NCBI GenBank assembly: GCA_003134765.1
Contig: PLCM01000021.1
Coordinates: 1 to 64,000, forward strand
Length of the DNA: 64,000 nucleotides
Direction: 5' to 3'
From: Spartobacteria bacterium
GTDB lineage: Bacteria; Verrucomicrobiota; Verrucomicrobiia; Chthoniobacterales; UBA10450
Shown: piece after piece, positions 25,909-34,785 of the stretch
How positions within the stretch are numbered: position 1 is the stretch's first letter
Layout of the letters: every line of letters starts with the position of its first letter
Position numbers and translations under genes: made by a program
The notes under the pieces: generated by a model
What the model saw: the letters and a program-made list of their open reading frames with translations, nothing else
The model's database searches: none
Told to the model about the DNA's origin: nothing

Positions 25909-27522
25909 ATGGCAACCGGTTACCTCGCTCTCGTTCTTCACGCCCACCTGCCGTTCGTCCGGCATCCGGAACAGGACGAGTTTCTCGAGGAAGACTGGTT
26001 CTTCGAGGCGATAACGGAGAGCTACATCCCGCTGCTCGGGATGATGGAACGGCTGGTCCGCGACGAAGTGCCCTTCAAACTGGCCATGACGGTCACGCCC
26101 ACGCTCTGCGCGATGCTGCAGGACTCCCTGCTGAGAGAACGTTACGTGCGGTATCTGGATCGCTCGATCGCTCTGGCGGAATGCGAGATGGGGCGGAACC
26201 GCGATCACGATAAGCTGCGCGGACTTGCGGAATTTTATCGCCGCCATTTTCTGGAAAGCCGGGACCGTTTCTTTCAATGGAACGGCGATCTGCTCGGCGT
26301 CTTTCGGCGACTGCGCGACGATGGCTGCCTGGAAATCGTGGCGTCCGCCGCGAGCCACGGATTGCTCCCCCTGCTTCAGCAGTCCCCCGAAGCCGTGCGT
26401 GCGCAGATCCTCGTTGGGTGCGATTCGTACCGTGCCACGTTCCGCGCCGAGCCGACCGGATTCTGGTTGCCGGAGTGCGCCTATCATCCCGGGCTCGAAA
26501 ACATCCTGCGGGACGCAAACCTGCGCTGGTTCGTCATCGACGCTCACGGTCTGATGTTCGGACAACCGCGGCCGCGGCGCGCGATTTACGCGCCCGGCTA
26601 CACGCCCGCGGGACCGGCAGCGTTCGCACGCGATCGCGATTCGAGCCGACAAGTCTGGAGCGCCGCCGAAGGTTACCCCGGAGACCCGGCCTATCGGGAA
26701 TTTTATCGCGACATCGGCTTCGAGCTCCCGGGGGAATATCTTTGGCCAGGATCGAGTTCAGTCGTCCGGAAATTTACCGGCATTAAATATCACCGGATTA
26801 CGGATCGGATGGGCGAGAAGGATCTTTACGACCCGGCGGCGGCAGCCCGCATGGCCGAAGTGCACGCGTCGCATTTCCTTGAAATGAGACGGCGGAAGAT
26901 GGACGAGCTGCGCGCGCTCGATTTCGATCCGGTCGTTGTCGCCCCATTCGACGCGGAGTTATTCGGCCATTGGTGGTTTGAAGGGCCGCAGTTCCTGGAA
27001 TCGTTCATTCGCAAGGCGGCGCACGGCCGACAGAACCTTCGAATGACCAGCAAAGCGCAATACGGCCAGGAGGATTTTCAACTCACGACCCCCACCGATT
27101 TTCTCGCCGGACATCCGACGCAACAAACCGTCGCGCCTGCCGGCTCCAGCTGGGGAGAAAATGGCCATCTGGGTGTCTGGCTCGATAAAACCAACTCATG
27201 GATCTACCCGCATCTTCATTCCGCGGCAGAGCGCATGACCAGAGTCGCGCGCGCCTGTGCCCGGGACGAGCGGCCCTGGACGGACCGCGTTCTGAAGCAG
27301 CTCGCGCGCGAGCTTCTTTTGGCTCAAGCAAGCGACTGGGCGTTTCTCATTAAGACCGGAACAGCGAAACACTATGCGACGAAGCGAGTGACCGATCATG
27401 TTCTGCGGTTCAATCGGCTGTATGATGAATTCGCCGGTGGAAACGTCGACGAAGGGTTTCTGGCCAACTGCGAATGGCGAGACAACATTTTCCCGGACAT
27501 CGATTGGCACTACTACGTTTGA
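25909..27522 (+). CDS. GH57 1,4-alpha-glucan branching enzyme
   Basis: The enzyme makes alpha-1,6 branches in glycogen-like glucan. It has 537 residues from MATGYLALVLHAHLPF. Family GH57 motifs are HAHLPFVRHP, a nucleophile Glu189 in GFWLPECAYHPGLE, the acid Asp348 in APFDAELFGHWWFEGP, and the C-terminal helical DUF1957-type domain (QLARELLLAQASDWAFLI). The pair Glu189/Asp348 corresponds to Glu183/Asp354 of the Thermococcus enzyme, by recall. The GLF triad and WxxxxE signatures place it with branching enzymes rather than GH57 amylases. The ATG lies at the edge of a short-phrase repeat, with no clear ribosome-binding site. Confidence 0.93.
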   Translation: MATGYLALVLHAHLPFVRHPEQDEFLEEDWFFEAITESYIPLLGMMERLVRDEVPFKLAMTVTPTLCAMLQDSLLRERYVRYLDRSIALAECEMGRNRDHDKLRGLAEFYRRHFLESRDRFFQWNGDLLGVFRRLRDDGCLEIVASAASHGLLPLLQQSPEAVRAQILVGCDSYRATFRAEPTGFWLPECAYHPGLENILRDANLRWFVIDAHGLMFGQPRPRRAIYAPGYTPAGPAAFARDRDSSRQVWSAAEGYPGDPAYREFYRDIGFELPGEYLWPGSSSVVRKFTGIKYHRITDRMGEKDLYDPAAAARMAEVHASHFLEMRRRKMDELRALDFDPVVVAPFDAELFGHWWFEGPQFLESFIRKAAHGRQNLRMTSKAQYGQEDFQLTTPTDFLAGHPTQQTVAPAGSSWGENGHLGVWLDKTNSWIYPHLHSAAERMTRVARACARDERPWTDRVLKQLARELLLAQASDWAFLIKTGTAKHYATKRVTDHVLRFNRLYDEFAGGNVDEGFLANCEWRDNIFPDIDWHYYV

Positions 27523-27529
27523 CCCGTCC

Positions 27530-27615
27530 GTCATGTCGAGCGAAGTCGAGACATCCCGTGGTGTCCAGAAAGCCACGAAACAGCACGGGATCCCTCAAAT
27601 ACACTCGGAATGACA
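27530..27615. repeat. Palindromic repeat, TCATGTCGAGCGAAGTCGAG family
   Basis: The left end is GTCATGTCGAGCGAAGTCGA and the right end is CTCGGAATGACAAC, with an inner CCGTG/CACGG stem. The element overlaps the first codons of the next gene at 27610. Relatives in this window are at 34631, 49946, 52454, 55357 and 61070. Confidence 0.7.
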
Positions 27616-28851
27616 ACAAAGAGTGGAACGTCCACGCTGTTAGCGGCCTTGCTCTGCCTCAACGCGTTCGCCCAGGAATCGCCTTCGCCGAGCGCGACCG
27701 CGGCAGCGACTCCACCGCCACGAAACATCCGTATCAGCTTCGTCCCTCCGCCGCTCGATGGAACGATCAGTCTCGGAATTTATGATGCGAAAGGTAAACT
27801 CGTCCGCGTCCTGTTTCGCGAAGCGGACATCAACGAGTTCACCATCGGCAATGATGCGCTCTCGACCTCATGGGATGGGAAGGACGATGCGGGCGAAAAT
27901 GTCCCGCCGGGCAAATACAGCGCGCACGGTTTTATCGTTGGCGATCTGAAGATCGAAGGCGTCGGATTTTTCTTCAACGACTGGATCAGCGCGGCGGAGG
28001 GTCCCCGCTTTTCGCGCATTCAGTCGTTGTCCCTCCATGACAACGATCTCCTCCTTGGCGTCGATCTCGTTCCCCCGGGCGAGGGACATGTTCTTTATGA
28101 TCTGACGGACAAAACCGTAAGGCTGAAAGACACCGATACGGAGACATCCAAAGCGACGGCGCCTCCCGCGACTACTTCGGGCAACCTGGAGGCGATCGCA
28201 ACAGCCCCCGGCCGCGAGGGCAGCCGTTGGGTGATCGATCGAACGGAGAAAGGTGCGAGCGCGCTCGAGGTGAAACAGTTCTCGGCGAACGGCGAATTTC
28301 TCCGCCGTCTTCCCATTTTGCCTGACGAACCGCAGCCCCGGGCGATTGCCGCCTTCACAACCGAGGACAAGATCTACCTGCTTGAAGAAGACGCGGCCAG
28401 GCAACGCATCCGCGCACTCAGCCTGGCCGCCACGAAAACCGAGGGTCCCGAAAAGGCAGTCTCCGAATGGAAGGTCGATTTCGAAAAATCGATCGTGGCG
28501 CACAAGGATTTCTCGGTCGTGGACGGCAAACCCGTCGTCTCGGCGGCCGAGGGAGGGCCGCCGGAAAAGGTGAAGTTAAAACTTCAGGCTAATCCATTGC
28601 TCAATGACGATCGCGTAACCGTCGAGATGATGGCCGGCTTCGATGCCGATGGGAGTTTTCTCAAAACGGCAGACGGCCTGCCGCTCTGCACCATCAGCGA
28701 AACGCAGGAACTGCGACGCGCCTTGCTCTGCCTCCACGGCAGCAACGCTCTCGATGTTTTTCAGGACGATGGCGCGGTCGTCGAACAGTTTCGCGTCACC
28801 GGCGTCGAGCAGATGATGAGTTTCGATTGCGGCGGTCTTGAATTGAAATGA
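27610..28851 (+). CDS. Secreted protein with FlgD-like Ig domain
   Basis: The protein has 413 residues. The start is followed by an export signal (STLLAALLCLNAFAQ) and a Ser/Ala/Pro linker. Residues about 38-110 look like a FlgD-type Ig module: GTISLGIYDAKGKLVRVLF, then TSWDGKDDAGENVPPGKYSA. The remaining 300 residues are beta-rich (SLSLHDNDLLLGVDL, LEAIATAPGREGSRWVIDR), suggesting a propeller, but no known family is recognised. The ATG itself lies inside the right end of a palindromic repeat. It overlaps the next gene by 4 bp (ATGA), so they are co-translated. Role unknown. Confidence 0.75.
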   Translation: MTTKSGTSTLLAALLCLNAFAQESPSPSATAAATPPPRNIRISFVPPPLDGTISLGIYDAKGKLVRVLFREADINEFTIGNDALSTSWDGKDDAGENVPPGKYSAHGFIVGDLKIEGVGFFFNDWISAAEGPRFSRIQSLSLHDNDLLLGVDLVPPGEGHVLYDLTDKTVRLKDTDTETSKATAPPATTSGNLEAIATAPGREGSRWVIDRTEKGASALEVKQFSANGEFLRRLPILPDEPQPRAIAAFTTEDKIYLLEEDAARQRIRALSLAATKTEGPEKAVSEWKVDFEKSIVAHKDFSVVDGKPVVSAAEGGPPEKVKLKLQANPLLNDDRVTVEMMAGFDADGSFLKTADGLPLCTISETQELRRALLCLHGSNALDVFQDDGAVVEQFRVTGVEQMMSFDCGGLELK

Positions 28852-29432
28852 CGCAAACCCTTCATTCAAATTCGCCGGTGCCGCGGGACATCGTTTACTT
28901 CGACCTCGAAACGCAACGAACGGCGAACGACGCCGGCGGCTGGGCGCGCAAAGGCGACATGCGCATGTCGGTCGGCGTCATCTTCAGCACGGCCACAGGG
29001 CGCTACGAAGTGTTCGGTGAAGCGCAGGTCAACCAGCTCGTCGAGCGACTCCGCCGCGCCGATCTCGTCGTCGGGTTTAATATCCTGAATTTCGATTACC
29101 AGGTGCTCATGGGTTATACGATTCTTGACCTGGTCGCCGAAATTCCGACCGCCGATCTGATGGCCGACATGGAAAAACGGCTCGGCCATCGACTGGGATT
29201 GGACGCCATTGCCCAGGCCACGCTGGGTATTCAAAAAACGGCGGCAGGATTAGACGCGATCCGCTGGTGGCGCGAAGGCCGCATTCTCGAGATCGCGGAG
29301 TATTGCTGCTTCGACGTGAAAGTAACGCGGCTCGTGCACGAACATGGCTGCCGACATAAGGAACTTTTTTTCCACGATCGCTTCGCGCGGAAGCAGCGCG
29401 TCGAGATCGACTGGAAACATTTGGAGTCGTAG
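28848..29432 (+). CDS. RNase H-fold exonuclease-like protein (YprB type)
   Basis: The protein has 194 residues. DEDD-type exonuclease residues are visible: the first Asp and Glu in YFDLETQ, a second Asp in GFNILNFDYQVL, and a late Asp in YCCFDVKVTRLV. These follow the order expected of the RNase_H_2/YprB family, which is thought to hydrolyse 3' ends of nucleic acids. WARKGDMRMSVGVIF matches the usual beta-strand after motif I. The start overlaps the preceding secreted-protein gene by 4 bp, an odd pairing of an exported and a cytoplasmic protein. Biochemical role unproven. Confidence 0.85.
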   Translation: MTQTLHSNSPVPRDIVYFDLETQRTANDAGGWARKGDMRMSVGVIFSTATGRYEVFGEAQVNQLVERLRRADLVVGFNILNFDYQVLMGYTILDLVAEIPTADLMADMEKRLGHRLGLDAIAQATLGIQKTAAGLDAIRWWREGRILEIAEYCCFDVKVTRLVHEHGCRHKELFFHDRFARKQRVEIDWKHLES

Positions 29433-29447
29433 AAGGAGAGGCCTCCT

Positions 29448-29523
29448 GGTAGGGCGAGACTCCGTCGAGCCGAACCGGAAAAACAGGTCAAACCTCCACG
29501 GCTCGACAGAGTCTCGCCCTACC
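29448..29523. repeat. Palindromic repeat, GGTAGGGCGAGACT family
   Basis: The arms at 29448-29472 and 29499-29523 form a near-perfect 25-bp stem around 26 nt. The left arm is identical to the one at 13468-13492 and the right arm to the one at 3001-3025. It lies in the convergent gap before the PQQ-dehydrogenase gene's end. Confidence 0.85.
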
Positions 29524-29540
29524 AAAACCTCTACATTTCC

Positions 29541-32327
29541 TTAGGGCAACTGGTAGATTTCCACCAGAGCCACGCCGGTCGTATTCCCACTGCCTTTCAC
29601 GATGGCGGTGTAATTTCCAGGCGCCAACGGCGCGGAGAGAATCGCGGCTTCGCGATCGTCGCTCGGCGCGAGACCGGTGGCGCTGATCTGCGCCTGTTGA
29701 TCGGATTTCCAGCTGTCATTGCTCGCGAGCGTCGTGCCGGATGAGTTGTGCAATTCGAGCATCGGATCCTGCAACGCATTTGGAACGCCCACCGCGGTCA
29801 GGGACGGCCCGATCGCGCGCGCCAGGACCGTCCGGTTTTGCGACCCGCCCACGATAAACCCCCCTATCATGACGTTGTCGCCTGTATCGACAAAGCCGCG
29901 CGTCGAGATGTTGCCGGGATTGGCCGGCGCCGACTGGTCGAGATCATAGAGTTCCACCACGCCGATGCCGGTTGCGCCATTCGTGCCGCTCATAATGGCG
30001 GTATAATTACCGGGTTGCAGCGTGGCGACGATGGCTGATTCTTTCGGATCGCTCGGCGGAATGGTGCTATCGATGATCTGCTGTTTCTGCGAGCTGTTCA
30101 TCCAGTCGTCATTGGTAAACAGCGAATTTCCGAGGCCGTCGAACAGTGTCAGCGTCGGATCGCTGAGCCGGCCCGGAAGCGGCTGACCATTCACCGTCAA
30201 CGACGGCCCGATTGCGCGCAGGATCACTTTCTTCGGCGCACTGCCCGTGAGAATAAAACCGCCGATCAGAACATTGTCGCCGGTCTGGACTCGCAGCCGC
30301 GTGGCCAGATTCACCAGTGCGGGCGAGGCCGGCGCTGGCACGATTTTCAAAACGCGGCCGGTGGTTCCGGTCGGCCCGATATTCGTATCCGCGAGCACAT
30401 AGAGTTCACCGTTCGCATCCTGGCCGAAACCTTTCAGAAGCAATCCCAGCGAACGCTCGTCGTTTCCGATCCGCAGTTCCTTGATCGTGGCCGAAGTGAG
30501 ATCGTCGAGATAAAACAGCCGGCCGGACGGCGGGCTCGAACCCGGCGCCGTTAGATCGCCAAAGATGTATTTTCCCGGCAGGGCCAAAACTCCGCTGCCG
30601 CGATAAACAAAACCACCGATGACGGCGATGCCGTCATCGTGGCTGTATTCGGCGAGCGGATTTGTCAGGGCCGGGTCCGGCGATGGATCGGGCGAGACGC
30701 TCCCGTCCGAGTGGAAGAGAAACGTGCCTTCCTTGCGGTTCCAGCCGTAATTCTTCGCCGCTTCGATGAGATCGATTTCTTCAACATGATCCTGCCCGAC
30801 ATCGCCAGCCACAAGCTTGTCGGTCGGCGCATCAAAGCTAAAACGGAACACATTGCGCAAACCGAACGCGTAAATTTCCGCGACGCGATTGGCCGGCTGG
30901 GTGGTGGCGACGAACGGATTGGAAATCGGGACGCGGTATTTACCGTTGGCGCTGACCGGATCGCCGCTGGTAGATGTGAGCGCCGGATCGAGCGGATCGA
31001 TCCGCAGAATTTTGCCGAGGACGGTGGTCAAATCCTGGCCGTTCCCAGTCGTGGGGTTGTGGCCGGCACCAGAATCGTTGGCCGCGCCGCCGTCGCCCAG
31101 CGAGATGTAGAGATAATGGTCACTCGGCCGAAAAACGAGGGTGCAGCCGTTATGATTCGATTGCGGCTTATCGATCCGCATCACTTCGCGCCGCGTCGCC
31201 GGGTCGATCACGTCCGGATCTCCGGCGGAGACCTGCCATTCCGCGATGACGCTCTGGCAATTGAAGGCTCCCGTCATTGGCACGGTGAAATCCGCCGCAC
31301 CATTCACCGGTTCGCTCGTGAAGGTATAAATCTTTCGGTAACCGGGGCTGGATGGATTGGAAAAGCCCGGATGAAACGCCAGGCTGAGCAACCCGCGCTC
31401 GTCGTAGTTGGCATTGAGCGAGACGAGCCGGCTCGACACATCGAGAAACGGGGTGGCTCCCAGCGAGCCGTTGTTGACGATCAGAATCTTGCCCGTCTGT
31501 TCAACGAGGAAAAGCCGCCCGGTACCGTCGGTGGCGGAAAGCAACTGGAGCGGCGAGGTAAGGCCCGTCAGGAAGGTTTGGAGTTCGATCCGCACCGGAC
31601 CTTTGCCGATGCGCGGCAGAATTGGCGTCGGCGAAGGCGTGGGAGTCGGGGTGGGAGTTGGAGTCGGCGCCGAGACCGAGGTGGAAGCCCCGTTGTTGTT
31701 CGTGAATGTCGCCGCTCCCGGGGTGACCGCATAATCGGCCGCGTTGTTCGTGCTGGGGGCGGAGCTGGCCCCATTGAAAAGGAGCGCGGACGTCGTGGTC
31801 GATGGCAAAGCCCCGGCGAACGGCGGACCGAAATTGCCGTCCGCGTCATTGTCGAACGTGCCCGTGTTCGGTCCGGTGTAGCTTGCGCCTCCCCAGCTCA
31901 CCGACCAGAGAATGCCGCCGTTTTGATAAGCCAGCCGGCCGGCAGCCAGATAGCTCGCAGGTATCGCCGTCATCGTAAAATCGGATGCGATCGGCGCAGT
32001 CTCGTGACTCGCGAAGCTCGACGTCGTAATCAGAATTCGACTGCCAGTGGCTCCGTTGCTCACATTGGAAGGGAACGTAAGGAGAGTGATCGGATTATTC
32101 CCCGCCGCGTCGAACGCAATCAACTGGCCGCCGGCCACAAAAGTCTGCCCCGCAGCACGCATCCGCAACTGCACCGCTTGCGCGGTGGTATCGCCATTAA
32201 CGCCACCGATCACCTGTTCGATTTGCATCAGGTGGAAGGAGGCGCGCGCTTGCGTTGCCAGGACAAAGAAGGCTGCGGCGAGGAACCAAGGTGTGCGCGT
32301 GGCAGCCCAAAATCTGTTTGTTTTCAT
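29541..32327 (-). CDS. Secreted PQQ-dependent sugar dehydrogenase with duplicated C-terminal module
   Basis: The protein has 928 residues. A signal peptide (PWFLAAAFFVLATQARA) is followed by a beta-rich domain of unknown type (about 30-215, FHLMQIEQVIGGVNGDT). A Pro/Thr linker (about 219-238) precedes the glucose/sorbosone-dehydrogenase propeller (about 245-665; LLSLAFHPGF, LYISLGDGGAANDSG, GLRNVFRFSFD, NYGWNRKEG). Two copies of the shared C-terminal module then start near 672 (NLATRLRVQTGDN) and 806 ([13 protein letters not shown]), and the protein ends at EIYQLP. It would oxidise sugars or aldose units outside the cytoplasm using PQQ. No PQQ synthesis genes are in the window. Confidence 0.9.
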   Translation of the reverse strand: MKTNRFWAATRTPWFLAAAFFVLATQARASFHLMQIEQVIGGVNGDTTAQAVQLRMRAAGQTFVAGGQLIAFDAAGNNPITLLTFPSNVSNGATGSRILITTSSFASHETAPIASDFTMTAIPASYLAAGRLAYQNGGILWSVSWGGASYTGPNTGTFDNDADGNFGPPFAGALPSTTTSALLFNGASSAPSTNNAADYAVTPGAATFTNNNGASTSVSAPTPTPTPTPTPSPTPILPRIGKGPVRIELQTFLTGLTSPLQLLSATDGTGRLFLVEQTGKILIVNNGSLGATPFLDVSSRLVSLNANYDERGLLSLAFHPGFSNPSSPGYRKIYTFTSEPVNGAADFTVPMTGAFNCQSVIAEWQVSAGDPDVIDPATRREVMRIDKPQSNHNGCTLVFRPSDHYLYISLGDGGAANDSGAGHNPTTGNGQDLTTVLGKILRIDPLDPALTSTSGDPVSANGKYRVPISNPFVATTQPANRVAEIYAFGLRNVFRFSFDAPTDKLVAGDVGQDHVEEIDLIEAAKNYGWNRKEGTFLFHSDGSVSPDPSPDPALTNPLAEYSHDDGIAVIGGFVYRGSGVLALPGKYIFGDLTAPGSSPPSGRLFYLDDLTSATIKELRIGNDERSLGLLLKGFGQDANGELYVLADTNIGPTGTTGRVLKIVPAPASPALVNLATRLRVQTGDNVLIGGFILTGSAPKKVILRAIGPSLTVNGQPLPGRLSDPTLTLFDGLGNSLFTNDDWMNSSQKQQIIDSTIPPSDPKESAIVATLQPGNYTAIMSGTNGATGIGVVELYDLDQSAPANPGNISTRGFVDTGDNVMIGGFIVGGSQNRTVLARAIGPSLTAVGVPNALQDPMLELHNSSGTTLASNDSWKSDQQAQISATGLAPSDDREAAILSAPLAPGNYTAIVKGSGNTTGVALVEIYQLP

Positions 32328-32430
32328 AGCGTTGATCTCCCGAAATCACACAACGGCTCCGGAATCGGATAACCCGCTGGCGCACCCCTGAGTCTATATA
32401 AACGAAAATGAACCCCACGAGAGGTGAAAA

Positions 32431-32446
32431 GTAACGGCGCTGTTAC
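32431..32446. promoter_or_regulatory. Near-perfect dyad between divergent genes
   Basis: GTAACGGCGCTGTTAC is symmetrical except for one pair. It lies between the divergent PQQ-dehydrogenase (start 32327) and lpxC/fabZ (start 32521) genes, next to an AT-rich TATATA at 32395-32400. It may be an operator or a small hairpin; no regulator is linked. Confidence 0.35.
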
Positions 32447-32520
32447 CTTCCGCCGGTGCGGCCAGGTGTGGCGAAACCCTTCCTAGTCACCGTCCCCATT
32501 CTTTGTTTAGTTAGGGCCTT

Positions 32521-33840
32521 ATGTCTTCCGAGCCTCAGCAAACCCTTGCCCGGAGCGCCAGCGTCAGTGGCACTTCGCTGCACACCGGCGAGAAGGTCAC
32601 GCTCAAATTGCAGCCCGCGCCGGTCGATTCCGGAATCAAATTCAAACGCCGGGACTTGCAGGAAGAGCCGACCATTGACGCGACGATCGCAAACCTGAAG
32701 ACGGTCGAGCGCGCCACGACCATCGGCGAAGGCTCGATGCGCGTCCATACAGTCGAACACATTCTTTCTTCTCTCACCGCGATGGGCGTGGACAACGCGG
32801 TTGTCGAGATGGACGCGAACGAGCCGCCGATCGGCGACGGCAGCGCCCGCCCCTACGTCGAGCTGATTAAGAAAGCCGGGATCGTTTCGCAGGAAACGCC
32901 GCGCCGGATTTTTGATGTGCGCGAGCCGATCCACGTCGAAACAAAAAGCGGATCACTCCTGGTGGTTTTGCCCGATCCGAAGTTTCGAATTTCGTGCACC
33001 CAGGCCGGCCCGAGCGGACAGTTCACCCAGTTCTTATCCACCGAGATCACTCCCGCGATTTACGAGCGCGAGATCGCCCCGGCGCGCACCTTTGTTTTTT
33101 ACGAAGAAGTCCAGCAACTCATGGACAAGAACCTGATCAAGGGCGGCAGCCTCGAGAATGCCGTCGTCATCCGCGGGGAAGCGGTCCTGAGCAAGGAGCC
33201 ACTGCGCTTTCCCGATGAGTTCGTCCGGCACAAAATTCTCGATATCATCGGGGATCTCGCGCTTTTCGGGCAGCGCCTTCGCGGCCACGTCATCGCGGTC
33301 AAGCCCGGCCACAGCGCGAACGCCGAGCTGGTGCGCGCGCTTGCCCGTGAATTCGCCCGATCGTCCCCCATGCTCGAATCGCATGCTTTTCCTCCCGGCG
33401 AAGGCGGTCTGGATATCAACCAGGTGATGGAACTCCTGCCGCACCGTTACCCATTCCTGATGGTCGATCGGATCGCGCGCTTCGAAGGCGAGACGCGCTG
33501 CATCGGCGTGAAGTCGGTGACCATCAACGAGCCGTTCTTCGGAGGTCATTTTCCCGGGCACCCGGTGATGCCGGGGGTCCTGCAATTGGAAGCCATGGCG
33601 CAGGTCGCCAGCATCCTGATGATGAAGATCACCAAGAGCAGTGGACGGCGCCTCGGCTATTTTGTCAGCGCGGATGAAGTGAAGTTCCGCAAACCGGTTT
33701 ATCCCGGGGACACGCTTTTCATTTCGGCTGAGCTGACGAAGTCTCGCGGCAAGAACCTGGCGCGATTGAAGTGCAATTGCTCCGTGAACGACGCGGTCGT
33801 CTCCGAGTGCGAGCTGATGCTCACCTTCATGGATCAATGA
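32521..33840 (+). CDS. lpxC/fabZ: LpxC-FabZ fusion: UDP-3-O-acyl-GlcNAc deacetylase / 3-hydroxyacyl-ACP dehydratase
   Basis: This fusion joins the committed step of lipid A synthesis to the fatty-acid dehydratase that competes for the same 3-hydroxyacyl-ACP. It has 439 residues. The LpxC part (about 1-290) has the HTVEHILSSL zinc motif (His80), HKILDIIGDLALFG (His237, Asp241) and the base region KPGHSANAELV. The FabZ part (about 300-439) has LPHRYPFLMVDRI, the catalytic GGHFPGHPVMPGVLQLEAMAQ segment (His343) and the closing SVNDAVVSECELMLTF. All catalytic residues are in place. The fusion is known in Bacteroidetes and Verrucomicrobiota. It overlaps lpxA by 4 bp. Confidence 0.96.
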   Translation: MSSEPQQTLARSASVSGTSLHTGEKVTLKLQPAPVDSGIKFKRRDLQEEPTIDATIANLKTVERATTIGEGSMRVHTVEHILSSLTAMGVDNAVVEMDANEPPIGDGSARPYVELIKKAGIVSQETPRRIFDVREPIHVETKSGSLLVVLPDPKFRISCTQAGPSGQFTQFLSTEITPAIYEREIAPARTFVFYEEVQQLMDKNLIKGGSLENAVVIRGEAVLSKEPLRFPDEFVRHKILDIIGDLALFGQRLRGHVIAVKPGHSANAELVRALAREFARSSPMLESHAFPPGEGGLDINQVMELLPHRYPFLMVDRIARFEGETRCIGVKSVTINEPFFGGHFPGHPVMPGVLQLEAMAQVASILMMKITKSSGRRLGYFVSADEVKFRKPVYPGDTLFISAELTKSRGKNLARLKCNCSVNDAVVSECELMLTFMDQ

Positions 33841-34616
33841 GCAGCGCGCAGATTCATCCGACCGCGATTGTCGATGCGCAGGCGGAAATCGGACCCGGCA
33901 CGACGATCGGACCCTATTGTATCGTGGAGGCGGGCGTCGTTCTGGGCCCGGACTGCTGGCTCCAGCACCATGTCACATTGTGTGGTCCGATGACGGCCGG
34001 GTCGCGCAACAAATTTTACGCCTATTGCTCCGTCGGCCAGCAGACGCAGGACCTGAAATACCAGGGTGAACCGACCTATCTCGAGATCGGCAACGAAAAT
34101 ACGTTCCGCGAATTCGTGACCGTGAATCGCAGCACTACCGCGGAAGGCAAGACCCGCGTTGGACATCGCGGAAATTTTCTCGCCTACAGCCACATCGGCC
34201 ACGACTGCGCAGTCGGCGATGAGGTAGTGTTCTCGAACAATGGAACACTCGCCGGCCACGTGCAGGTCGGCGATCACGCCATCATGGGCGGGCTCACGGC
34301 GGTGCACCAATTCTGCCGGCTTGGACGTTACGCCATCACCGGGGGCTGCTCGAAGATCGTCCAGGATGTTCCACCGTTCATGATCGCCGACGGGAACCCG
34401 GCCAAGGTGCGTGGCATCAACGTCGTGGGACTGGAACGGAGCGGTTTTTCGCCCGAGACGATCAAGGCGATCAAGGAAGCGTTTCGGTTGATCTACCGTT
34501 CAAAGTACAACACCCGTCAGGCGATCGAAGCGATCCAGCAGGAGCTGCCCCCGAGTGCCGAGATCACCCAGATTGTCGAGTTCATCCGGAAAAGCGAACG
34601 CGGCATCATTCGCTAG
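33837..34616 (+). CDS. lpxA: Acyl-ACP--UDP-N-acetylglucosamine O-acyltransferase
   Basis: LpxA performs the first step of lipid A assembly, adding 3-hydroxyacyl to UDP-GlcNAc. The protein has 259 residues from MSSAQIHPTAIVD, whose ATG overlaps the TGA of lpxC/fabZ (ATGA). Hexapeptide repeats of a left-handed beta-helix are clear (HPTAIVDAQAEIGPGTTIGP). The catalytic His lies in AYSHIGHDCAVGD, and the acyl-chain region follows as NNGTLAGHVQVGDHAIMGG. The C-terminal helical part is IKAIKEAFRLIYRSKYN. With its fused neighbour it forms a compact lipid A operon that proves an LPS-type outer membrane. Confidence 0.97.
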   Translation: MSSAQIHPTAIVDAQAEIGPGTTIGPYCIVEAGVVLGPDCWLQHHVTLCGPMTAGSRNKFYAYCSVGQQTQDLKYQGEPTYLEIGNENTFREFVTVNRSTTAEGKTRVGHRGNFLAYSHIGHDCAVGDEVVFSNNGTLAGHVQVGDHAIMGGLTAVHQFCRLGRYAITGGCSKIVQDVPPFMIADGNPAKVRGINVVGLERSGFSPETIKAIKEAFRLIYRSKYNTRQAIEAIQQELPPSAEITQIVEFIRKSERGIIR

Positions 34617-34630
34617 GCCATCGCGTGTCC

Positions 34631-34774
34631 TCCCGAGCCGCGCAGACGGCGAGGGACCTCGCAGGGCAATTTGCGCCCGCGGAGAAAGCACTGCGTTGTT
34701 TTACGAGTGCGCGCATTGTGTCGCGCGAGCGCCAGACCGCCTGAGAGGTCCCTCGCCGTCTGCGCGGCTCGGGA
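34631..34774. repeat. Perfect 30-bp inverted repeat (TCCCGAGCCGCGCAGACGG)
   Basis: The arms at 34631-34660 and 34745-34774 are exact reverse complements around 84 bp. The outer ends extend imperfectly to TGTC/GACA. It lies in the convergent gap between lpxA and the TIGR03790 gene. The ends resemble the TCATCCCGAGC repeat family seen elsewhere in the window. Confidence 0.9.
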
Positions 34775-34785
34775 TGACAACTGCG

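Noticed and set aside
30639-32372. A 577-codon open frame on the plus strand
   Set aside because: It is antisense to the PQQ-dehydrogenase gene, which has clear domains and a signal peptide. The antisense product is Arg/Gly-rich with no recognisable motif, a common by-product of GC-rich codon use.
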